A DNA stretch of 54,395 nt from Kluyvera ascorbata ATCC 33433 (GCF_000735365.1 NZ_JMPL01000019.1:1-54395); one strand, 5' to 3'. Shown: positions 34,114 to 45,915, numbered from the stretch's first letter. Notes: generated by a model from the letters alone, not told the origin. Numbers and translations: made by a program.

Positions 34114-36819
34114 ATGTTAATCAAATTATTGACCAAAGTTTTTGGTAGTCGTAACGACCGTACCCTGCGCCGTATGCGTAAAGCTGTAGGCATCATCAAT
34201 GCGATGGAACCGGAGATGGAAAAACTCTCCGACGACGAGCTGAAAGCGAAAACCAACGAGTTCCGCGCGCGCATTGAAAAAGGTGAGTCCGTTGAAAGCC
34301 TGATCCCGGAAGCGTTCGCCGTTGTCCGTGAAGCGAGTAAGCGCGTATTCGGCATGCGTCACTTTGACGTACAGCTGCTCGGCGGTATGGTACTGAACGA
34401 CCGCTGCATCGCGGAAATGCGTACCGGTGAAGGTAAAACCCTGACCGCAACGCTGCCGGCTTACCTGAACGCGCTGTCCGGTAAAGGCGTACACGTGGTT
34501 ACCGTCAACGACTATCTGGCCCAGCGTGACGCCGAAAACAACCGCCCGCTGTTCGAATTCCTCGGCATGACCGTGGGTATCAACATGTCTGGCCTGCCGG
34601 CTCCTGCTAAGCGTGAAGCCTATAACGCGGATATCACCTACGGTACCAACAACGAGTACGGTTTTGACTACCTGCGCGACAACATGGCATTCAGCCCGGA
34701 AGAACGTGTACAGCGTAAGCTGCACTATGCGCTGGTCGATGAAGTTGACTCCATCCTGATCGATGAAGCGCGTACGCCGCTTATCATCTCCGGTCCGGCG
34801 GAAGACAGCTCCGAAATGTATAAGAAAGTGAACAAAATCATTCCTCACCTGGTGCGCCAGGAAAAGGAAGATTCCGACACCTTCCAGGGTGAAGGTCACT
34901 TCTCCGTTGATGAAAAATCCCGCCAGGTGAACCTGACCGAACGTGGTCTGGTACTGATTGAAGAGCTGCTGGTGAATGAAGGCATTATGGATGAGGGCGA
35001 GTCGCTGTACTCTCCGGGCAACATTATGCTGATGCACCACGTGACGGCTGCCCTGCGCGCCCACGTGCTGTTCACCCGCGACGTTGACTACATCGTTAAA
35101 GATGGCGAAGTTATCATCGTCGATGAACATACCGGTCGTACCATGCAGGGGCGTCGCTGGTCCGATGGTCTGCACCAGGCCGTTGAAGCGAAAGAAGGCG
35201 TTGAGATCCAGAACGAAAACCAGACCCTGGCATCTATCACCTTCCAGAACTACTTCCGTCTGTACGAAAAACTGGCCGGTATGACCGGTACGGCGGACAC
35301 CGAAGCCTTCGAATTCAGCTCCATCTACAAGCTGGATACCGTGGTGGTGCCAACTAACCGTCCGATGATCCGTAAAGATATGCCGGATCTGGTCTACATG
35401 ACCGAAGCGGAAAAAATTCAGGCGATCATCGAAGATATTAAAGAGCGTACTGCTGCAGGCCAACCGGTGCTGGTCGGTACTATCTCTATCGAAAAATCTG
35501 AAGTGGTTTCCCATGAGCTGACCAAAGCGGGTATCAAGCATAACGTGCTGAACGCTAAGTTCCACGCTAGCGAAGCGGATATCGTTGCGCAGGCGGGTTA
35601 CCCTTCTGCCGTGACCATCGCCACCAACATGGCAGGTCGTGGTACCGATATTATGCTGGGCGGTAGCTGGCAGGCAGAGGTCGCGCAGCTGGAAGATCCA
35701 ACCCCAGAACAAATTGCTCAGATCAAAGCCGATTGGCAGGTTCGTCACGACGCCGTTCTGGCGGCTGGCGGTCTGCACATCATTGGTACCGAACGTCACG
35801 AATCTCGTCGTATCGATAACCAGCTGCGTGGCCGTTCCGGTCGTCAGGGTGACGCGGGTTCTTCCCGTTTCTACCTGTCTATGGAAGATGCCCTGATGCG
35901 TATCTTTGCCTCCGACCGCGTGTCCGGCATGATGCGTAAGCTGGGTATGAAGCCGGGCGAAGCTATCGAACACCCGTGGGTGACTAAAGCGATTGCCAAC
36001 GCACAGCGCAAAGTAGAAAGCCGCAACTTCGATATTCGTAAGCAGCTGCTGGAATATGATGACGTTGCCAACGACCAGCGCCGCGCTATCTACACCCAGC
36101 GTAACGAGCTGCTGGACGTGTCTGATGTTAGCGAAACCATCAACAGCATCCGTGAAGACGTCTTCAAAGCGACGATTGACGCGCACATTCCGCCACAGTC
36201 TCTGGAAGAAATGTGGGATATCCCAGGCCTGCAGGAACGTCTGAAAAACGACTTCGACCTCGACCTGCCTATCTCCGAGTGGCTGGACAAAGAGCCTGAG
36301 CTGCACGAAGAGACGCTGCGTGAGCGCATCCTGGCAAGTGCTGTAGAAGTTTATCAGCGTAAAGAAGAAGTGGTTGGCACCGAAATGATGCGCCACTTTG
36401 AGAAAGGCGTGATGCTGCAGACGCTCGATTCCCTGTGGAAAGAGCACCTGGCGGCAATGGACTACCTGCGTCAGGGTATCCACCTGCGTGGCTATGCGCA
36501 GAAAGATCCAAAACAGGAATACAAGCGCGAATCCTTCGCTATGTTTGCTGCAATGCTGGAGTCACTGAAGTATGAAGTGATCAGCACCCTGAGCAAGGTT
36601 CAGGTACGTATGCCGGAAGAAGTCGAAGAGATGGAGCAGCAGCGTCGTCAGGAAGCTGAGCGTCTGGCGCAGATGCAGCAGCTGAGCCATAAGAGCGATG
36701 ACGAAGCGGTTGCAGAAGATCTGGCCGCACAAACCGGCGACCGTAAAGTGGGTCGTAACGATCCGTGCCCTTGTGGTTCAGGTAAAAAATACAAACAGTG
36801 CCACGGCCGTCTGAGCTAA
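34114..36819 (+). CDS. secA: Protein translocase ATPase SecA
   Basis: SecA drives post-translational export through SecYEG. It has 901 residues, the E. coli length. Walker A is in [11 protein letters not shown] (about 100-110), the DEAD-type motif lies at [15 protein letters not shown] (about 206-220), and the second RecA-like domain ends near [13 protein letters not shown]. The helical scaffold and wing domains follow, and the C-terminal zinc site is [13 protein letters not shown] (about 885-897), which binds SecB. It is controlled by SecM. Confidence 0.98.
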   Translation: MLIKLLTKVFGSRNDRTLRRMRKAVGIINAMEPEMEKLSDDELKAKTNEFRARIEKGESVESLIPEAFAVVREASKRVFGMRHFDVQLLGGMVLNDRCIAEMRTGEGKTLTATLPAYLNALSGKGVHVVTVNDYLAQRDAENNRPLFEFLGMTVGINMSGLPAPAKREAYNADITYGTNNEYGFDYLRDNMAFSPEERVQRKLHYALVDEVDSILIDEARTPLIISGPAEDSSEMYKKVNKIIPHLVRQEKEDSDTFQGEGHFSVDEKSRQVNLTERGLVLIEELLVNEGIMDEGESLYSPGNIMLMHHVTAALRAHVLFTRDVDYIVKDGEVIIVDEHTGRTMQGRRWSDGLHQAVEAKEGVEIQNENQTLASITFQNYFRLYEKLAGMTGTADTEAFEFSSIYKLDTVVVPTNRPMIRKDMPDLVYMTEAEKIQAIIEDIKERTAAGQPVLVGTISIEKSEVVSHELTKAGIKHNVLNAKFHASEADIVAQAGYPSAVTIATNMAGRGTDIMLGGSWQAEVAQLEDPTPEQIAQIKADWQVRHDAVLAAGGLHIIGTERHESRRIDNQLRGRSGRQGDAGSSRFYLSMEDALMRIFASDRVSGMMRKLGMKPGEAIEHPWVTKAIANAQRKVESRNFDIRKQLLEYDDVANDQRRAIYTQRNELLDVSDVSETINSIREDVFKATIDAHIPPQSLEEMWDIPGLQERLKNDFDLDLPISEWLDKEPELHEETLRERILASAVEVYQRKEEVVGTEMMRHFEKGVMLQTLDSLWKEHLAAMDYLRQGIHLRGYAQKDPKQEYKRESFAMFAAMLESLKYEVISTLSKVQVRMPEEVEEMEQQRRQEAERLAQMQQLSHKSDDEAVAEDLAAQTGDRKVGRNDPCPCGSGKKYKQCHGRLS

Positions 36820-36836
36820 GGGCACGATAAGAAGAC

Positions 36837-36864
36837 AAAAGGCGCAGATTACTGCGCCTTTTTT
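36837..36864 (+). terminator. secA/mutT intergenic terminator
   Basis: AAAAGGCGCAG (36837-36847) pairs with CTGCGCCTTTT (36852-36862), followed by further Ts. It lies 15 bp before the mutT ATG, so mutT probably depends on read-through or a promoter inside secA. Confidence 0.85.
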
Positions 36865-36878
36865 ATGGATAAGACAAC

Positions 36879-37268
36879 ATGAAAATACTGCAAATATCCG
36901 TTGGCATCATTCGCAATGCTGACGGTGAGATCTACATTACCCAGCGCGCTGCCGACTCGCATATGGCCCATAAATGGGAGTTCCCCGGCGGTAAAATTGA
37001 AGCAGGTGAAACGCCCGAGGAGGCGGTGATCCGCGAGCTGCAGGAAGAGGTCGGTATCGCTGCCACGTCCCTGCATCAGTTTGATAAGCTGGAATATCAG
37101 TTCCCTGACCGTCATATCACGCTGTGGTTCTGGATGGTAGACGGCTGGGAAGGTGAGCCGTGGGGTAAAGAAGGGCAGCCGGGACGCTGGGTGGCGCAAC
37201 GGGATTTAGTGGCAGATGAATTTCCGCCGGCGAACGTACCGGTAATTGAAAAGCTGATTGCAGGGTAA
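36879..37268 (+). CDS. mutT: 8-oxo-dGTP diphosphatase MutT
   Basis: MutT removes oxidised dGTP from the nucleotide pool and so prevents A:T to C:G mutations. It has 129 residues as in E. coli. The Nudix box is complete at residues 38-60 ([20 protein letters not shown] begins at 38), including E53, E56 and E57 that bind Mg2+. The ATG at 36879 follows the terminator stem closely. Confidence 0.96.
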   Translation: MKILQISVGIIRNADGEIYITQRAADSHMAHKWEFPGGKIEAGETPEEAVIRELQEEVGIAATSLHQFDKLEYQFPDRHITLWFWMVDGWEGEPWGKEGQPGRWVAQRDLVADEFPPANVPVIEKLIAG

Positions 37269-37273
37269 GATTT

Positions 37274-37344
37274 GTAGCCCGGACGAGGGGCGTTAGCGGT
37301 GGCTATGTGGAAGTTCCCGGCGTCGCTGCGCTCGGCCGGGCTAC
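37274..37344. repeat. REP pair (BIME-like) between convergent mutT and yacG
   Basis: GTAGCCCGG (37274-37282) and CCGGGCTAC (37336-37344) form the inverted ends of a 71-bp element with the internal palindromic pieces CCCGGCG and GCTGCGCTCGG. The GTAGCCCGGACGAGG start also occurs near 45870 and 48450, so it belongs to a family repeated in this genome. Confidence 0.8.
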
Positions 37345-37351
37345 CTTTGGG

Positions 37352-37546
37352 TTATTGCTGCTCTTCGCTCCAGTCGTCGCTCTCGGAGAGGTCGCCGCTG
37401 CTGGGAATGCGTTTCTCTTCCGCAGCCCATTCGCCGAGATCAATCAGCTGGCAGCGCTTGGAGCAGAACGGGCGATACGGGCTCTGTTCGCCCCAGATAA
37501 CCGGTTTGTTGCAGGTTGGGCAGTTTACAGTTGTAACGTCAGACAT
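37352..37546 (-). CDS. yacG: DNA gyrase inhibitor YacG
   Basis: YacG is a small zinc protein that binds GyrB and inhibits gyrase. It has 64 residues with four zinc-binding cysteines at 9, 12, 28 and 32 (NCPTC and FCSKRC), then the conserved [17 protein letters not shown] and an acidic end. It is the last gene of coaE-zapD-yacG, nine bases after zapD. Confidence 0.94.
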   Translation of the reverse strand: MSDVTTVNCPTCNKPVIWGEQSPYRPFCSKRCQLIDLGEWAAEEKRIPSSGDLSESDDWSEEQQ

Positions 37547-37555
37547 CTTCTCTCC

Positions 37556-38299
37556 TTAGCAGCAGGCCAGTTCAAAATCCAGGCGCTCTGGCACGAGGCC
37601 GTGCTCGCTATCCAGCGGCATAAAGCGGATGGCAAAGCGACTCTTGTGCCCGGAGATCTGCGGATACAGCTGTGAAGTAAGTTCAAGCTTCAGACGCAGC
37701 AGATCGGCATCTTCGCCGTTATCCTGATAGAAACCGTTGAGGCTGGTTTGTTTGCGGAACTGTGCGGAATTACGCACCAGATCGAGGATCAGCGACAGCG
37801 CCTGGATCAGCGGCGCCAGGCTTTCCAGCCAGGCATCAACCTGCGCATCGCGCTGATGTTGCTTTGAGTGCAGCCAGATATGCAGCGTAGGCAGATCGAA
37901 GCTGCAGCAGCCGCCGGGAATGCTCAGACGCTGACGAACCAGCGCAATCAGGCGGTCTTCACGCAGGAATTGCCCAACGCGCGGTGCGGCCATCAGGATG
38001 CTGCTGCTGTTTTTTAACTGCTGGCGTAACGCGTCAATGCGGGTTTGGTCTACGCCTTCAACGTCGCTCCAGGCATTGAGTTTTCTCTGCTGGCGTTCCA
38101 GCTCTTTGAGTAGTTCGGTGCGAATATCACCGCGCTCAAACACATCCAGTAAATCCCCTACATTGCGAAAAAAGTGCAGCGCGCTGGCGTGATCCCTGAT
38201 AGGTAAATTGACATTCAATTGCTCCGTCAGAAATTCAATACGCAGCCAGGTACGCATTTTTTCATTCAGGGGATGCTCAAAAAGGATGTGGGTGTGCAT
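37556..38299 (-). CDS. zapD: Z-ring associated protein ZapD
   Basis: ZapD (YacF) binds the C-terminal tail of FtsZ and bundles protofilaments. It has 247 residues as in E. coli, is largely helical at the N-terminus ([18 protein letters not shown]) and ends in a beta-rich domain. Its ATG shares one base with the coaE stop. It sits near ftsZ on the chromosome but in a separate, opposite-strand operon. Confidence 0.95.
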   Translation of the reverse strand: MHTHILFEHPLNEKMRTWLRIEFLTEQLNVNLPIRDHASALHFFRNVGDLLDVFERGDIRTELLKELERQQRKLNAWSDVEGVDQTRIDALRQQLKNSSSILMAAPRVGQFLREDRLIALVRQRLSIPGGCCSFDLPTLHIWLHSKQHQRDAQVDAWLESLAPLIQALSLILDLVRNSAQFRKQTSLNGFYQDNGEDADLLRLKLELTSQLYPQISGHKSRFAIRFMPLDSEHGLVPERLDFELACC

Positions 38300-38919
38300 T
38301 ACGATTTTTCCTGTGATACAGCCTGCGCCGCGAGCTCCAGATAGAGCGCGTGAAGGCGGGCGACATCCGATGCAATGGCATCTGGTGCGCCGTTGTTATT
38401 AATAACGTCATCAGCTACCGCCAGACGCGCTTCGCGAGTGGCCTGGGCAGCAAGGATATTTTCCGCATGCTCGCGTGACACCTGGTCGCGCTGCATGGTT
38501 CGAAGAAGCTGGGTTTCGCGTGATACATCAACGACCAGCACGCGATTGGCTCGCTCATAGAGCCTATTCTCTACCAGCAGAGGAACAACCCAGAGCACAT
38601 AAGGCGAGGTAGCCTGCTGTAGCTGGCGCTGCGTTTCTTGCTGGATGAGGGGATGTAATAGGGCGTTGAGCCAGGCTTTTTCAGCGGGATGGGCGAAAAT
38701 ATGTTCGCGCAGTACGCGGCGGTTTAGCGTGCCGTCCTCGTTCAGGATAGATACGCCGAAATGTTCGGCAATGGCAGACAGCGCCGGCGTACCGGGTTCG
38801 ACTACCTGGCGGGCGAGAATATCAGCATCAATAACGTTAATACCCAGGCGAAAAAATGCATCTGCGACCGTGCTCTTGCCGCTACCGATGCCGCCCGTTA
38901 ACGCTACTGTGTAAGTCAT
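38299..38919 (-). CDS. coaE: Dephospho-CoA kinase
   Basis: CoaE carries out the last step of coenzyme A synthesis, phosphorylating the 3' hydroxyl of dephospho-CoA. It has 206 residues with the P-loop GGIGSGKST (9-17), the [14 protein letters not shown] substrate loop (about 33-46) and [12 protein letters not shown] in the CoA domain. It heads the coaE-zapD-yacG operon and is divergent from guaC across about 225 bp. Confidence 0.96.
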   Translation of the reverse strand: MTYTVALTGGIGSGKSTVADAFFRLGINVIDADILARQVVEPGTPALSAIAEHFGVSILNEDGTLNRRVLREHIFAHPAEKAWLNALLHPLIQQETQRQLQQATSPYVLWVVPLLVENRLYERANRVLVVDVSRETQLLRTMQRDQVSREHAENILAAQATREARLAVADDVINNNGAPDAIASDVARLHALYLELAAQAVSQEKS

Positions 38920-39144
38920 ACCGCTTAACCCTGAGTTTTTACTATGAAAATCAAATGATTAAAAAACAAGCGGACATATACACATGCATGAATGTTGCAA
39001 GGTACTATTCGCCAGGTAAATTTATGGGATTGTAGCTTAAAAAAACTGAAATTCGCAGTCTTGCGAAGACCTGATTAGTGCGTATGATTGCATTACTGGA
39101 GTTGTGCTCTCAATTTAATTGCCATTAACCCCAGGAATTCGCAC

Positions 39145-40188
39145 ATGCGTATCGAAGAAGATCTGAAGTTAGGTTTCAAAGACGTTCTTATCCGCCCTAA
39201 ACGCTCTACACTTAAAAGCCGTTCCGATGTTGAACTGGAACGCGAATTCACCTTTAAACATTCAGGACAACGCTGGTCTGGCGTGCCGATCATTGCTGCG
39301 AATATGGACTCCGTAGGCACCTTCGGAATGGCAAAAGCACTGGCCTCTTTCGATATCCTCACCGCCGTGCACAAGCACTACAGCGTTGAACAGTGGAGTG
39401 CGTTTGTTCAGGCTGAGTCTGAAGAGGTGCTCCGTCACGTGATGGTATCGACCGGGACTTCCGATGCCGATTTTGAAAAAACTCAGCAGATCCTGAAACT
39501 GCACCCATCACTCAACTTCGTCTGCATTGATGTTGCGAATGGTTACTCCGAGCACTTCGTTCAGTTCGTGGCAAAAGCGCGTGAAGCCTGGCCGACCAAA
39601 ACTATCTGCGCAGGCAACGTAGTGACGGGCGAAATGTGTGAAGAGCTGATTCTGTCAGGTGCAGATATCGTGAAAGTGGGTATCGGCCCTGGCTCCGTTT
39701 GTACTACTCGCGTGAAAACCGGTGTGGGCTATCCGCAGCTTTCAGCGGTTATCGAATGTGCCGATGCGGCCCATGGCCTTGGCGGCCAGATCGTCAGCGA
39801 CGGCGGCTGCACCATGCCGGGCGACGTGGCGAAAGCTTTCGGCGGCGGTGCAGACTTCGTCATGCTTGGCGGTATGCTGGCCGGTCACGATGAGAGCGGC
39901 GGTACCGTGGTAGAAGAAAACGGCGAAAAATTCATGCTGTTCTACGGTATGAGCTCTGAGTCCGCGATGAAGCGTCACGTTGGCGGCGTTGCGCAGTACC
40001 GTGCGGCCGAAGGCAAAACCGTTAAGCTGCCGTTGCGCGGACCGGTTGATAACACCGCGCGCGATATCCTTGGCGGCCTGCGTTCTGCCTGCACCTACGT
40101 TGGGGCATCGCGCTTAAAAGAACTGACCAAACGCACGACCTTTATCCGCGTACAGGAACAAGAGAACCGCGTGTTCAACAGCCTGTAA
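39145..40188 (+). CDS. guaC: GMP reductase
   Basis: GuaC converts GMP to IMP with NADPH, releasing ammonia and balancing purine pools. I chose the ATG at 39145, giving 347 residues as in E. coli ([20 protein letters not shown]); the upstream open frame is unrelated. The catalytic Cys186 lies in [10 protein letters not shown]. It belongs to the IMPDH/GMPR TIM-barrel family and lacks the CBS insertion, which distinguishes it from GuaB. The gap to coaE upstream holds its promoter. Confidence 0.96.
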   Translation: MRIEEDLKLGFKDVLIRPKRSTLKSRSDVELEREFTFKHSGQRWSGVPIIAANMDSVGTFGMAKALASFDILTAVHKHYSVEQWSAFVQAESEEVLRHVMVSTGTSDADFEKTQQILKLHPSLNFVCIDVANGYSEHFVQFVAKAREAWPTKTICAGNVVTGEMCEELILSGADIVKVGIGPGSVCTTRVKTGVGYPQLSAVIECADAAHGLGGQIVSDGGCTMPGDVAKAFGGGADFVMLGGMLAGHDESGGTVVEENGEKFMLFYGMSSESAMKRHVGGVAQYRAAEGKTVKLPLRGPVDNTARDILGGLRSACTYVGASRLKELTKRTTFIRVQEQENRVFNSL

Positions 40189-40196
40189 TTCGCTCT

Positions 40197-40219
40197 CGCT
40201 GGCGCACCCTGCGCCAGCG
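40197..40219. terminator. Hairpin between convergent guaC and hofC
   Basis: CGCTGGCGCA (40197-40206) pairs perfectly with TGCGCCAGCG (40210-40219) through a three-base CCC loop. It fills most of the 31-bp gap and abuts the hofC stop. No T-run is present, so it is either a weak bidirectional terminator or a 3'-end protector. Confidence 0.6.
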
Positions 40220-41422
40220 TTATCCCATCCCGCCGCTGATGGCATCGCCTAGATGAAAGATGGGCAGGTACATTGCGACGACCAGCGTTCCAATAATCAC
40301 CCCGGTCACAATCAACAGCACAGGCTCCAGCAGCGCGGTCAAATTCTCGGCTAAATTCTGCGTATGCTCATGATGGTGGCGGGCCAGATTCTCCAGCATG
40401 TTGTCCAGTGCGCCAGAAGCCTCACCCGTTCTCACCAGCTGTATGCACAAAGGTGTAAAGGCGCGGCTGTTTGCCATGGCCTGCCAGATAGCGCTACCTT
40501 GCGCGATATCCTGATGAATATTCACCACCATTTTTCGCCACCACGGGCAGCTTAGCGTCTCTTCAACGGTTTCCAGCCCTTGCAGGAAAGCAATACCGGC
40601 GCGTTGTGTGAGCGTCAGCACGGTAAAGATTTGGCTGAGTCTTTGTCGGTGTACAAGCGTGCCCAGTACCGGCAGCGATAAGAGTATCTTCTGACGCGTA
40701 TATTGCCAGGGAGAGTAATGACGCAGCGCTATGCTCACGCATACAGGCACCAGTAAGAATGCTAACAGCAGTAAAAACCACTGTTCAATAAACCCAGCCG
40801 TTGCCATGACGGCGAGAGTCAGGGTGGGAAGCGGGGTGTTAAAAGTGCGATAGATAGCGGTAAATTCGGGCAGGACGAAGCCGACCATCGCCATGACAAC
40901 CACTATCGCCAACGTCAAAATAACCAGCGGGTAGCGTAGGGCCTTTTTTACTTTTGCTCTTAGCAGAAGCTCAGCTTTCTGCTGGCGGGCGAGCTCAAAG
41001 CAGCAGTGCTCTAGTTTACCGGTGATTTCGCCGGTGCGAATCATGGCCAGATAGAGTGGGGGAAATGCCTGAGGCCACTGCTGTAGACCTTCTGATAGCG
41101 AAATGCCCTGTGCGAGTCGCTCGGCAAGCGTACCTAACAGCGCGCGCCATTGCGCAGCCGGGTGCTGTTCGGCGAGCAAAGCCAGCCCCTCCGCAAGAGG
41201 GAGCCCTGCTTGCAGTAACGTGGCCAGTTGGCTGATAACCGCGCAGCTGTGCTGCGCCTGCCATAATGCAGTATTGACCGTGCGGTGTTTTAGCGTAGTG
41301 ATGGTGAGGTGCTGGCGCTCTAAGACTATCAAGGCCGCGGGCCGATGCGTGGCCCAAAGCGTGCCGCTGAGGGTTTCTCCTTCAGCCGTTAAGCCGTTCC
41401 AGTACCAGAGTTGCTCACTCAT
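40220..41422 (-). CDS. hofC: Type IV pilus assembly inner-membrane protein HofC
   Basis: HofC is a PilC/GspF-family platform protein of the type IV pilus made from PpdD. I chose the ATG at 41422, giving 400 residues as in E. coli; it overlaps hofB by eight bases, while the alternative TTG 15 bases upstream is unlikely. Two GspF domains are visible (about 60-185 and 265-390), with three hydrophobic segments (about 165-185, 205-235 and 370-392). Repeated LVRTGEASGALDNMLENLA-type motifs mark the second domain. Confidence 0.92.
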   Translation of the reverse strand: MSEQLWYWNGLTAEGETLSGTLWATHRPAALIVLERQHLTITTLKHRTVNTALWQAQHSCAVISQLATLLQAGLPLAEGLALLAEQHPAAQWRALLGTLAERLAQGISLSEGLQQWPQAFPPLYLAMIRTGEITGKLEHCCFELARQQKAELLLRAKVKKALRYPLVILTLAIVVVMAMVGFVLPEFTAIYRTFNTPLPTLTLAVMATAGFIEQWFLLLLAFLLVPVCVSIALRHYSPWQYTRQKILLSLPVLGTLVHRQRLSQIFTVLTLTQRAGIAFLQGLETVEETLSCPWWRKMVVNIHQDIAQGSAIWQAMANSRAFTPLCIQLVRTGEASGALDNMLENLARHHHEHTQNLAENLTALLEPVLLIVTGVIIGTLVVAMYLPIFHLGDAISGGMG

Positions 41423-42800
41423 CTTTCGGTATTCCAAGTACGCGGACGAGCTCTTCCTGGGTCGTTAATCCCTGTTCGACGGCCAGGCAGCCGCTTTCAA
41501 AGAGGGTGTTCATTCCAGCAAGCCTGGCGTGCTGCATGATGTCTGATGGGGATCTCCCATTTGCGATGGCCTGACGAATGGGCGTCGTGACAGGCAGAAC
41601 TTCAAACAGTGCAAGCCGCCCCTGGTAACCGTGGTAGCAGCGCGGGCAACCGGGTGTCTTCCAGTGGGGTAATGGACGTGGCCACAATGAGGCGGGGAAC
41701 ATTGGCTCGCCCATCGTTTTCTGACGGCAGTGAGGACATAGCTTACGCACCAGCCGCTGTGCGATAACCATGATTAGCGCTGAAGAGACCATCCAGCGTG
41801 CGACGCCCATTTGCTCGAGCCGGACAACGGTTTCTACCGTTGAGTTGGTATGCAATGTTGAGAGCACAAGATGCCCGGTTTGCGCCGCTTTGATAGCAAT
41901 CTCAGCCGTTTCGCCGTCGCGGATTTCGCCAACCATGACAATATCCGGGTCCTGGCGTAAGAGAGAGCGCAGAATACTCTGGAGCGTCAACCCACTCCTG
42001 GCGCTGACCTGAGTCTGGTTGAGACCCTCTAATGGAATTTCGATAGGGTCTTCCACGCTGCAGATATTCACCTCGGGATGGTTGCGGGTTTGCAAAGCGC
42101 TATAGAGGGTGACGGTTTTCCCACTGCCCGTTGGCCCGGTCACCAGGAGTAAACCCTGCGGCTGATTCAGGGCGGTTTGCAGTTGGTTCAGAGCCGTGGG
42201 CGATAATCCGAGGCGCTGTAGATCCAGCGCCTGTTCAACCTTATGCAGCAGACGCAGGACCACTTTTTCACCGTAGCGACAGGGTAGCGTTGAGATACGA
42301 AAAGAGAGCGACTTCCCGGCGATGTCTACCGTAAATTGTCCATCCTGAGGGAGGCGGCGCTCGGCAATATCTAACTGACCAAGTACTTTCAGTCGTGCAA
42401 TAAGCGGTGTCATCAGCGATAGCGGTATCGTTGGAAGCGCATGCAGTACGCCATCCACGCGTAAGCGAATACGCAGATAGTGTTCCGTTGGCTCAAAATG
42501 GATATCGGACGCCCGCTGCGAGAGGGCTTGTTTAAGTAACTGGTCGAGCCGTTCAACCGCGCTGTGATTCTCTTCGCGTACGGGGTAAGTCACTTTTCGC
42601 GCGCTTTGTTCCAGATACTTATCCATTCGTTCCTGGTCCCAGCACTCAATATCAACCCGCTTTTGGGTCGCAAAGCGTAGCGCTTCCAGAAGCTCGCTCG
42701 CTGGCGCTCCGACGACGGCGATGTTCAGTTCCCCCTTGTCGTTACTTAACAGCACAGCATGATGACGTTGGCACAGCGTTGATAACTGTTCTTGCTTCAT
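41415..42800 (-). CDS. hofB: Type IV pilus assembly ATPase HofB
   Basis: HofB is a GspE/PilB-type ATPase that powers pilus assembly. It has 461 residues. Walker A is GPTGSGKTVTLYS (about 214-226), the Asp box and Walker B lie at RQDPDIVMVGEIRDGET, and a zinc-binding tetracysteine is seen as LCPHCRQK and GCPRCYHG (about 355-390). It lies between ppdD (14 bp upstream) and hofC (overlapping), the usual ppdD-hofB-hofC operon. Confidence 0.94.
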   Translation of the reverse strand: MKQEQLSTLCQRHHAVLLSNDKGELNIAVVGAPASELLEALRFATQKRVDIECWDQERMDKYLEQSARKVTYPVREENHSAVERLDQLLKQALSQRASDIHFEPTEHYLRIRLRVDGVLHALPTIPLSLMTPLIARLKVLGQLDIAERRLPQDGQFTVDIAGKSLSFRISTLPCRYGEKVVLRLLHKVEQALDLQRLGLSPTALNQLQTALNQPQGLLLVTGPTGSGKTVTLYSALQTRNHPEVNICSVEDPIEIPLEGLNQTQVSARSGLTLQSILRSLLRQDPDIVMVGEIRDGETAEIAIKAAQTGHLVLSTLHTNSTVETVVRLEQMGVARWMVSSALIMVIAQRLVRKLCPHCRQKTMGEPMFPASLWPRPLPHWKTPGCPRCYHGYQGRLALFEVLPVTTPIRQAIANGRSPSDIMQHARLAGMNTLFESGCLAVEQGLTTQEELVRVLGIPKDE

Positions 42801-42814
42801 CGTGGCGTCTCCGG

Positions 42815-43252
42815 CTATTGCACGTCAAAACGGAAGACATCTTCACATGCTTGCTGCAGTGCGCTGTCATTCTGGATATCGCAGGTTCGCTGCCAGCCGG
42901 TAATGCCGTTGGCGTTATCCCATCCAGGAACCAGCGTGACGCTTAGCCCGTTAAGACTTTCCTGCCCGGTGAGGGAGACCGTTCCTTTGGCAATGTTCAT
43001 CCCCGACACATAGCGAGTCGTCGTGGGGGAAGGGATGCCGTTGCTACCTGCATCGCAGTTATCTACGCCGCCGTGGTCGAGCGCGCAGAGTTCGACTGCC
43101 GTGCGATAGGGAACAAAGGTTTGCAGCATGTCGGTGAGTGCGGCTTTGCGTAGGTAGTTCTGATAGGCCGGTATGCCAATAGCGCTGAGAATGGCGATAA
43201 TGCCGATAACCACCATCAGTTCGATAAGCGTGAAGCCCTTTTGTTTTTCCAT
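42815..43252 (-). CDS. ppdD: Major type IV prepilin PpdD
   Basis: PpdD is the major pilin of the enterobacterial type IV pilus and can also be assembled by the type II secretion system. It has 145 residues with a six-residue leader, the prepilin peptidase site KG/FTLIELMVVIGI, Glu5 of the mature protein and a hydrophobic N-terminal helix. The globular part contains four cysteines (in VELCAL, DNCDAG, RTCDIQ and QQACEDVF) expected to form two disulfides. It heads the ppdD-hofBC operon. Confidence 0.95.
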   Translation of the reverse strand: MEKQKGFTLIELMVVIGIIAILSAIGIPAYQNYLRKAALTDMLQTFVPYRTAVELCALDHGGVDNCDAGSNGIPSPTTTRYVSGMNIAKGTVSLTGQESLNGLSVTLVPGWDNANGITGWQRTCDIQNDSALQQACEDVFRFDVQ

Positions 43253-43393
43253 GATATGCCCCTTGTTGAATCCTGGGGCTACTGTGTCAGAACCCTGAAG
43301 GGCGTTCGAGGCATGAAAATAGAGACAGGAAGGCGTATTCCACGCTTTTTGATGGCGTTGCAGTGAAATGGCGTGGAACTGGAATCAGACTCG

Positions 43394-43422
43394 AAAAAAT
43401 GCCCTCGCGGAGGAGGGCATTT
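43394..43422 (-). terminator. nadC terminator
   Basis: On the minus strand AAATGCCCTC pairs with GAGGGCATTT around a CTCCGC-like loop and runs into a T-stretch (complement of A43394-A43399). It lies 9 bp beyond the nadC stop and before ppdD. Confidence 0.8.
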
Positions 43423-43430
43423 GAAAGGAT

Positions 43431-44381
<951 letters not shown>

Positions 44382-44422
44382 CTAGCATAACCACATATAA
44401 GCCATTTATAAGGAGATCCTCA

Positions 44423-44983
44423 ATGCAGTTAGATAAGGGCTGGCTGGTGGGCGTTCGGCACGTGCCATCCCCACACCATGATGGTCGCCCGGAGGATGAA
44501 GCACCTTCATTGCTGGTTGTGCATAATATTAGTCTGCCACCTGGCCAGTTTGGCGGCCCGTGGATAGACGCGCTGTTTACCGGCACGATTGACCCAGATG
44601 CCGATCCATTCTTTGCTGAAATCGCCCATTTGCGCGTTTCTGCCCACTGTCTGATTCGCCGTGATGGCGAAATTGTGCAGTACGTTCCTTTTGATAAGCG
44701 CGCCTGGCATGCTGGAGTCTCTTCCTATCATGGCCGCGAGCGCTGCAATGATTTTTCTATCGGTATTGAGCTTGAAGGCACCGATACGTTGGCCTATACC
44801 GATGAACAGTACCAGCAGTTGGCGGCGTTAACCCAGCTGCTGATTCGCGAGTATCCCGCGATTGCCGATAATATGACCGGCCACTGTGATATTGCGCCTG
44901 TGCGTAAAACTGACCCCGGCCCGGCGTTTGACTGGGCCCGTTTTCGCGCACTGGTCACCCCGTCGAATAAGGAGATGACATGA
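44423..44983 (+). CDS. ampD: 1,6-anhydro-MurNAc L-alanine amidase AmpD
   Basis: AmpD is a cytoplasmic zinc amidase that cleaves anhydro-muropeptides in wall recycling; its loss derepresses inducible AmpC beta-lactamase where AmpR is present. I chose the ATG at 44423 with AAGGAGAT upstream, giving 186 residues, close to the 187 of Citrobacter and Enterobacter enzymes. Zinc ligands are visible: His34 in LLVVHNISL, then His and Asp in [16 protein letters not shown] (about 154 and 164), with the catalytic Glu in GIELEGTD (about 116). It overlaps ampE by four bases. Confidence 0.95.
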   Translation: MQLDKGWLVGVRHVPSPHHDGRPEDEAPSLLVVHNISLPPGQFGGPWIDALFTGTIDPDADPFFAEIAHLRVSAHCLIRRDGEIVQYVPFDKRAWHAGVSSYHGRERCNDFSIGIELEGTDTLAYTDEQYQQLAALTQLLIREYPAIADNMTGHCDIAPVRKTDPGPAFDWARFRALVTPSNKEMT

Positions 44984-45834
44984 CGCTGTTTACCACGCTT
45001 CTGGTTTTATTTGCGGAGCGGCTGTTTAAGCTTGGCGAGCACTGGCAGCTCGATCACCGTCTGGAGACGCTGTTCCGGCGCGTGAAACACTATTCCATGG
45101 CAGGAACGCTGGTGATGACCATCGTTGCGATGGTGATTGTGGGAATTATCCAGCGTGCGCTGGAAGGCGTGCTGTTTAACGTTCCATTATTATTGTTCTG
45201 GATTGCGCTAGGTCTGCTGTGTATTGGCGCGGGTCGCGTGCGGATGCATTACCACGCGTATCTCAAAGCGGCATCCCGTGATGACGCCCATGCACGTGAG
45301 GCGATGGCCAGTGAGTTGACGATGATCCACGGCGTACCGGCGGGCTGCGATGAACGTGAGTTCTTGCGCGAGCTGCAAAACGCGCTGCTGTGGATTAACT
45401 ACCGCTACTATCTGGCCCCGCTTTTCTGGTTTGTGGTGGGCGGCTCATGGGGGCCGGTGGCGCTGATTGGATACGCATTCTTACGTTCCTGGCAGTCCTG
45501 GCTGGCGCGTTATCAGACGCCGCACCAGCGTTTGCAGTCGGGTATTGATGCCATTCTACACGTGGTGGACTGGATACCGGTTCGTCTGGTGGGTGTGGTT
45601 TACGCGCTGGTTGGTCACGGTGAAAAAGCGCTTCCCGCATGGTTTGCCTCGCTCGGCGACCGCCATTCTTCGCAGTATCAGGTGCTGACCCATCTGGCGC
45701 AGTATTCGCTCGCGCGCGAGCCGCATGTGGATAAGGTAGCAACGCCAAAGGCGGCGGTGTCGATGGCGAAGAAGACGTCGTATGCGGTGGTGGTAGTGAT
45801 GGCGCTGCTGACGATTTATGGGACGTTGGTGTAG
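44980..45834 (+). CDS. ampE: Inner-membrane protein AmpE
   Basis: AmpE is an inner-membrane protein coded with ampD. A regulatory role in beta-lactamase induction has been proposed but its function is not settled. It has 284 residues, with hydrophobic segments at about 45-65, 67-90, 143-165 and 265-283. The N-terminus [20 protein letters not shown] is typical. The ATG overlaps the ampD stop, so the two are translated together. Confidence 0.93.
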   Translation: MTLFTTLLVLFAERLFKLGEHWQLDHRLETLFRRVKHYSMAGTLVMTIVAMVIVGIIQRALEGVLFNVPLLLFWIALGLLCIGAGRVRMHYHAYLKAASRDDAHAREAMASELTMIHGVPAGCDEREFLRELQNALLWINYRYYLAPLFWFVVGGSWGPVALIGYAFLRSWQSWLARYQTPHQRLQSGIDAILHVVDWIPVRLVGVVYALVGHGEKALPAWFASLGDRHSSQYQVLTHLAQYSLAREPHVDKVATPKAAVSMAKKTSYAVVVVMALLTIYGTLV

Positions 45835-45845
45835 TTGAGTGCCTT

Positions 45846-45878
45846 CCCGGAGTCGACGTAAACGTCTCGTCCGGGCTA
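45846..45878. repeat. REP-like element after ampE
   Basis: CCCGGAGTCGACGT and ACGTCTCGTCCGGG (45846-45859 and 45862-45874 region) form an imperfect palindrome ending in GGGCTAC. It shares the CGTCCGGGCTAC end with the elements at 37274 and 48449. It separates ampE from the minus-strand GH43 terminator. Confidence 0.65.
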
Positions 45879-45879
45879 C

Positions 45880-45906
45880 AAAAAATGCCCGCAGGTCACT
45901 GCGGGC
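45880..45906 (-). terminator. Terminator of the GH43/GPH operon
   Basis: GCCCGCAG (45887-45894) pairs with CTGCGGGC (45899-45906). On the minus strand the stem is followed by a T-run (complement of A45880-A45885). It lies nine bases after the stop of the glycosidase gene. Confidence 0.85.
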
Positions 45907-45915
45907 GAGAAAGAC

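Noticed and set aside
34126-36483. A 785-codon open frame antisense to secA
   Set aside because: It is an exact shadow of the secA coding frame. The strong codon bias of secA avoids codons that would read as stops on the other strand, and the product has no recognisable domain or start signal.
37274-37344. CRISPR-like repeat array
   Set aside because: There is one palindromic REP pair and no regularly spaced repeats with unique spacers.
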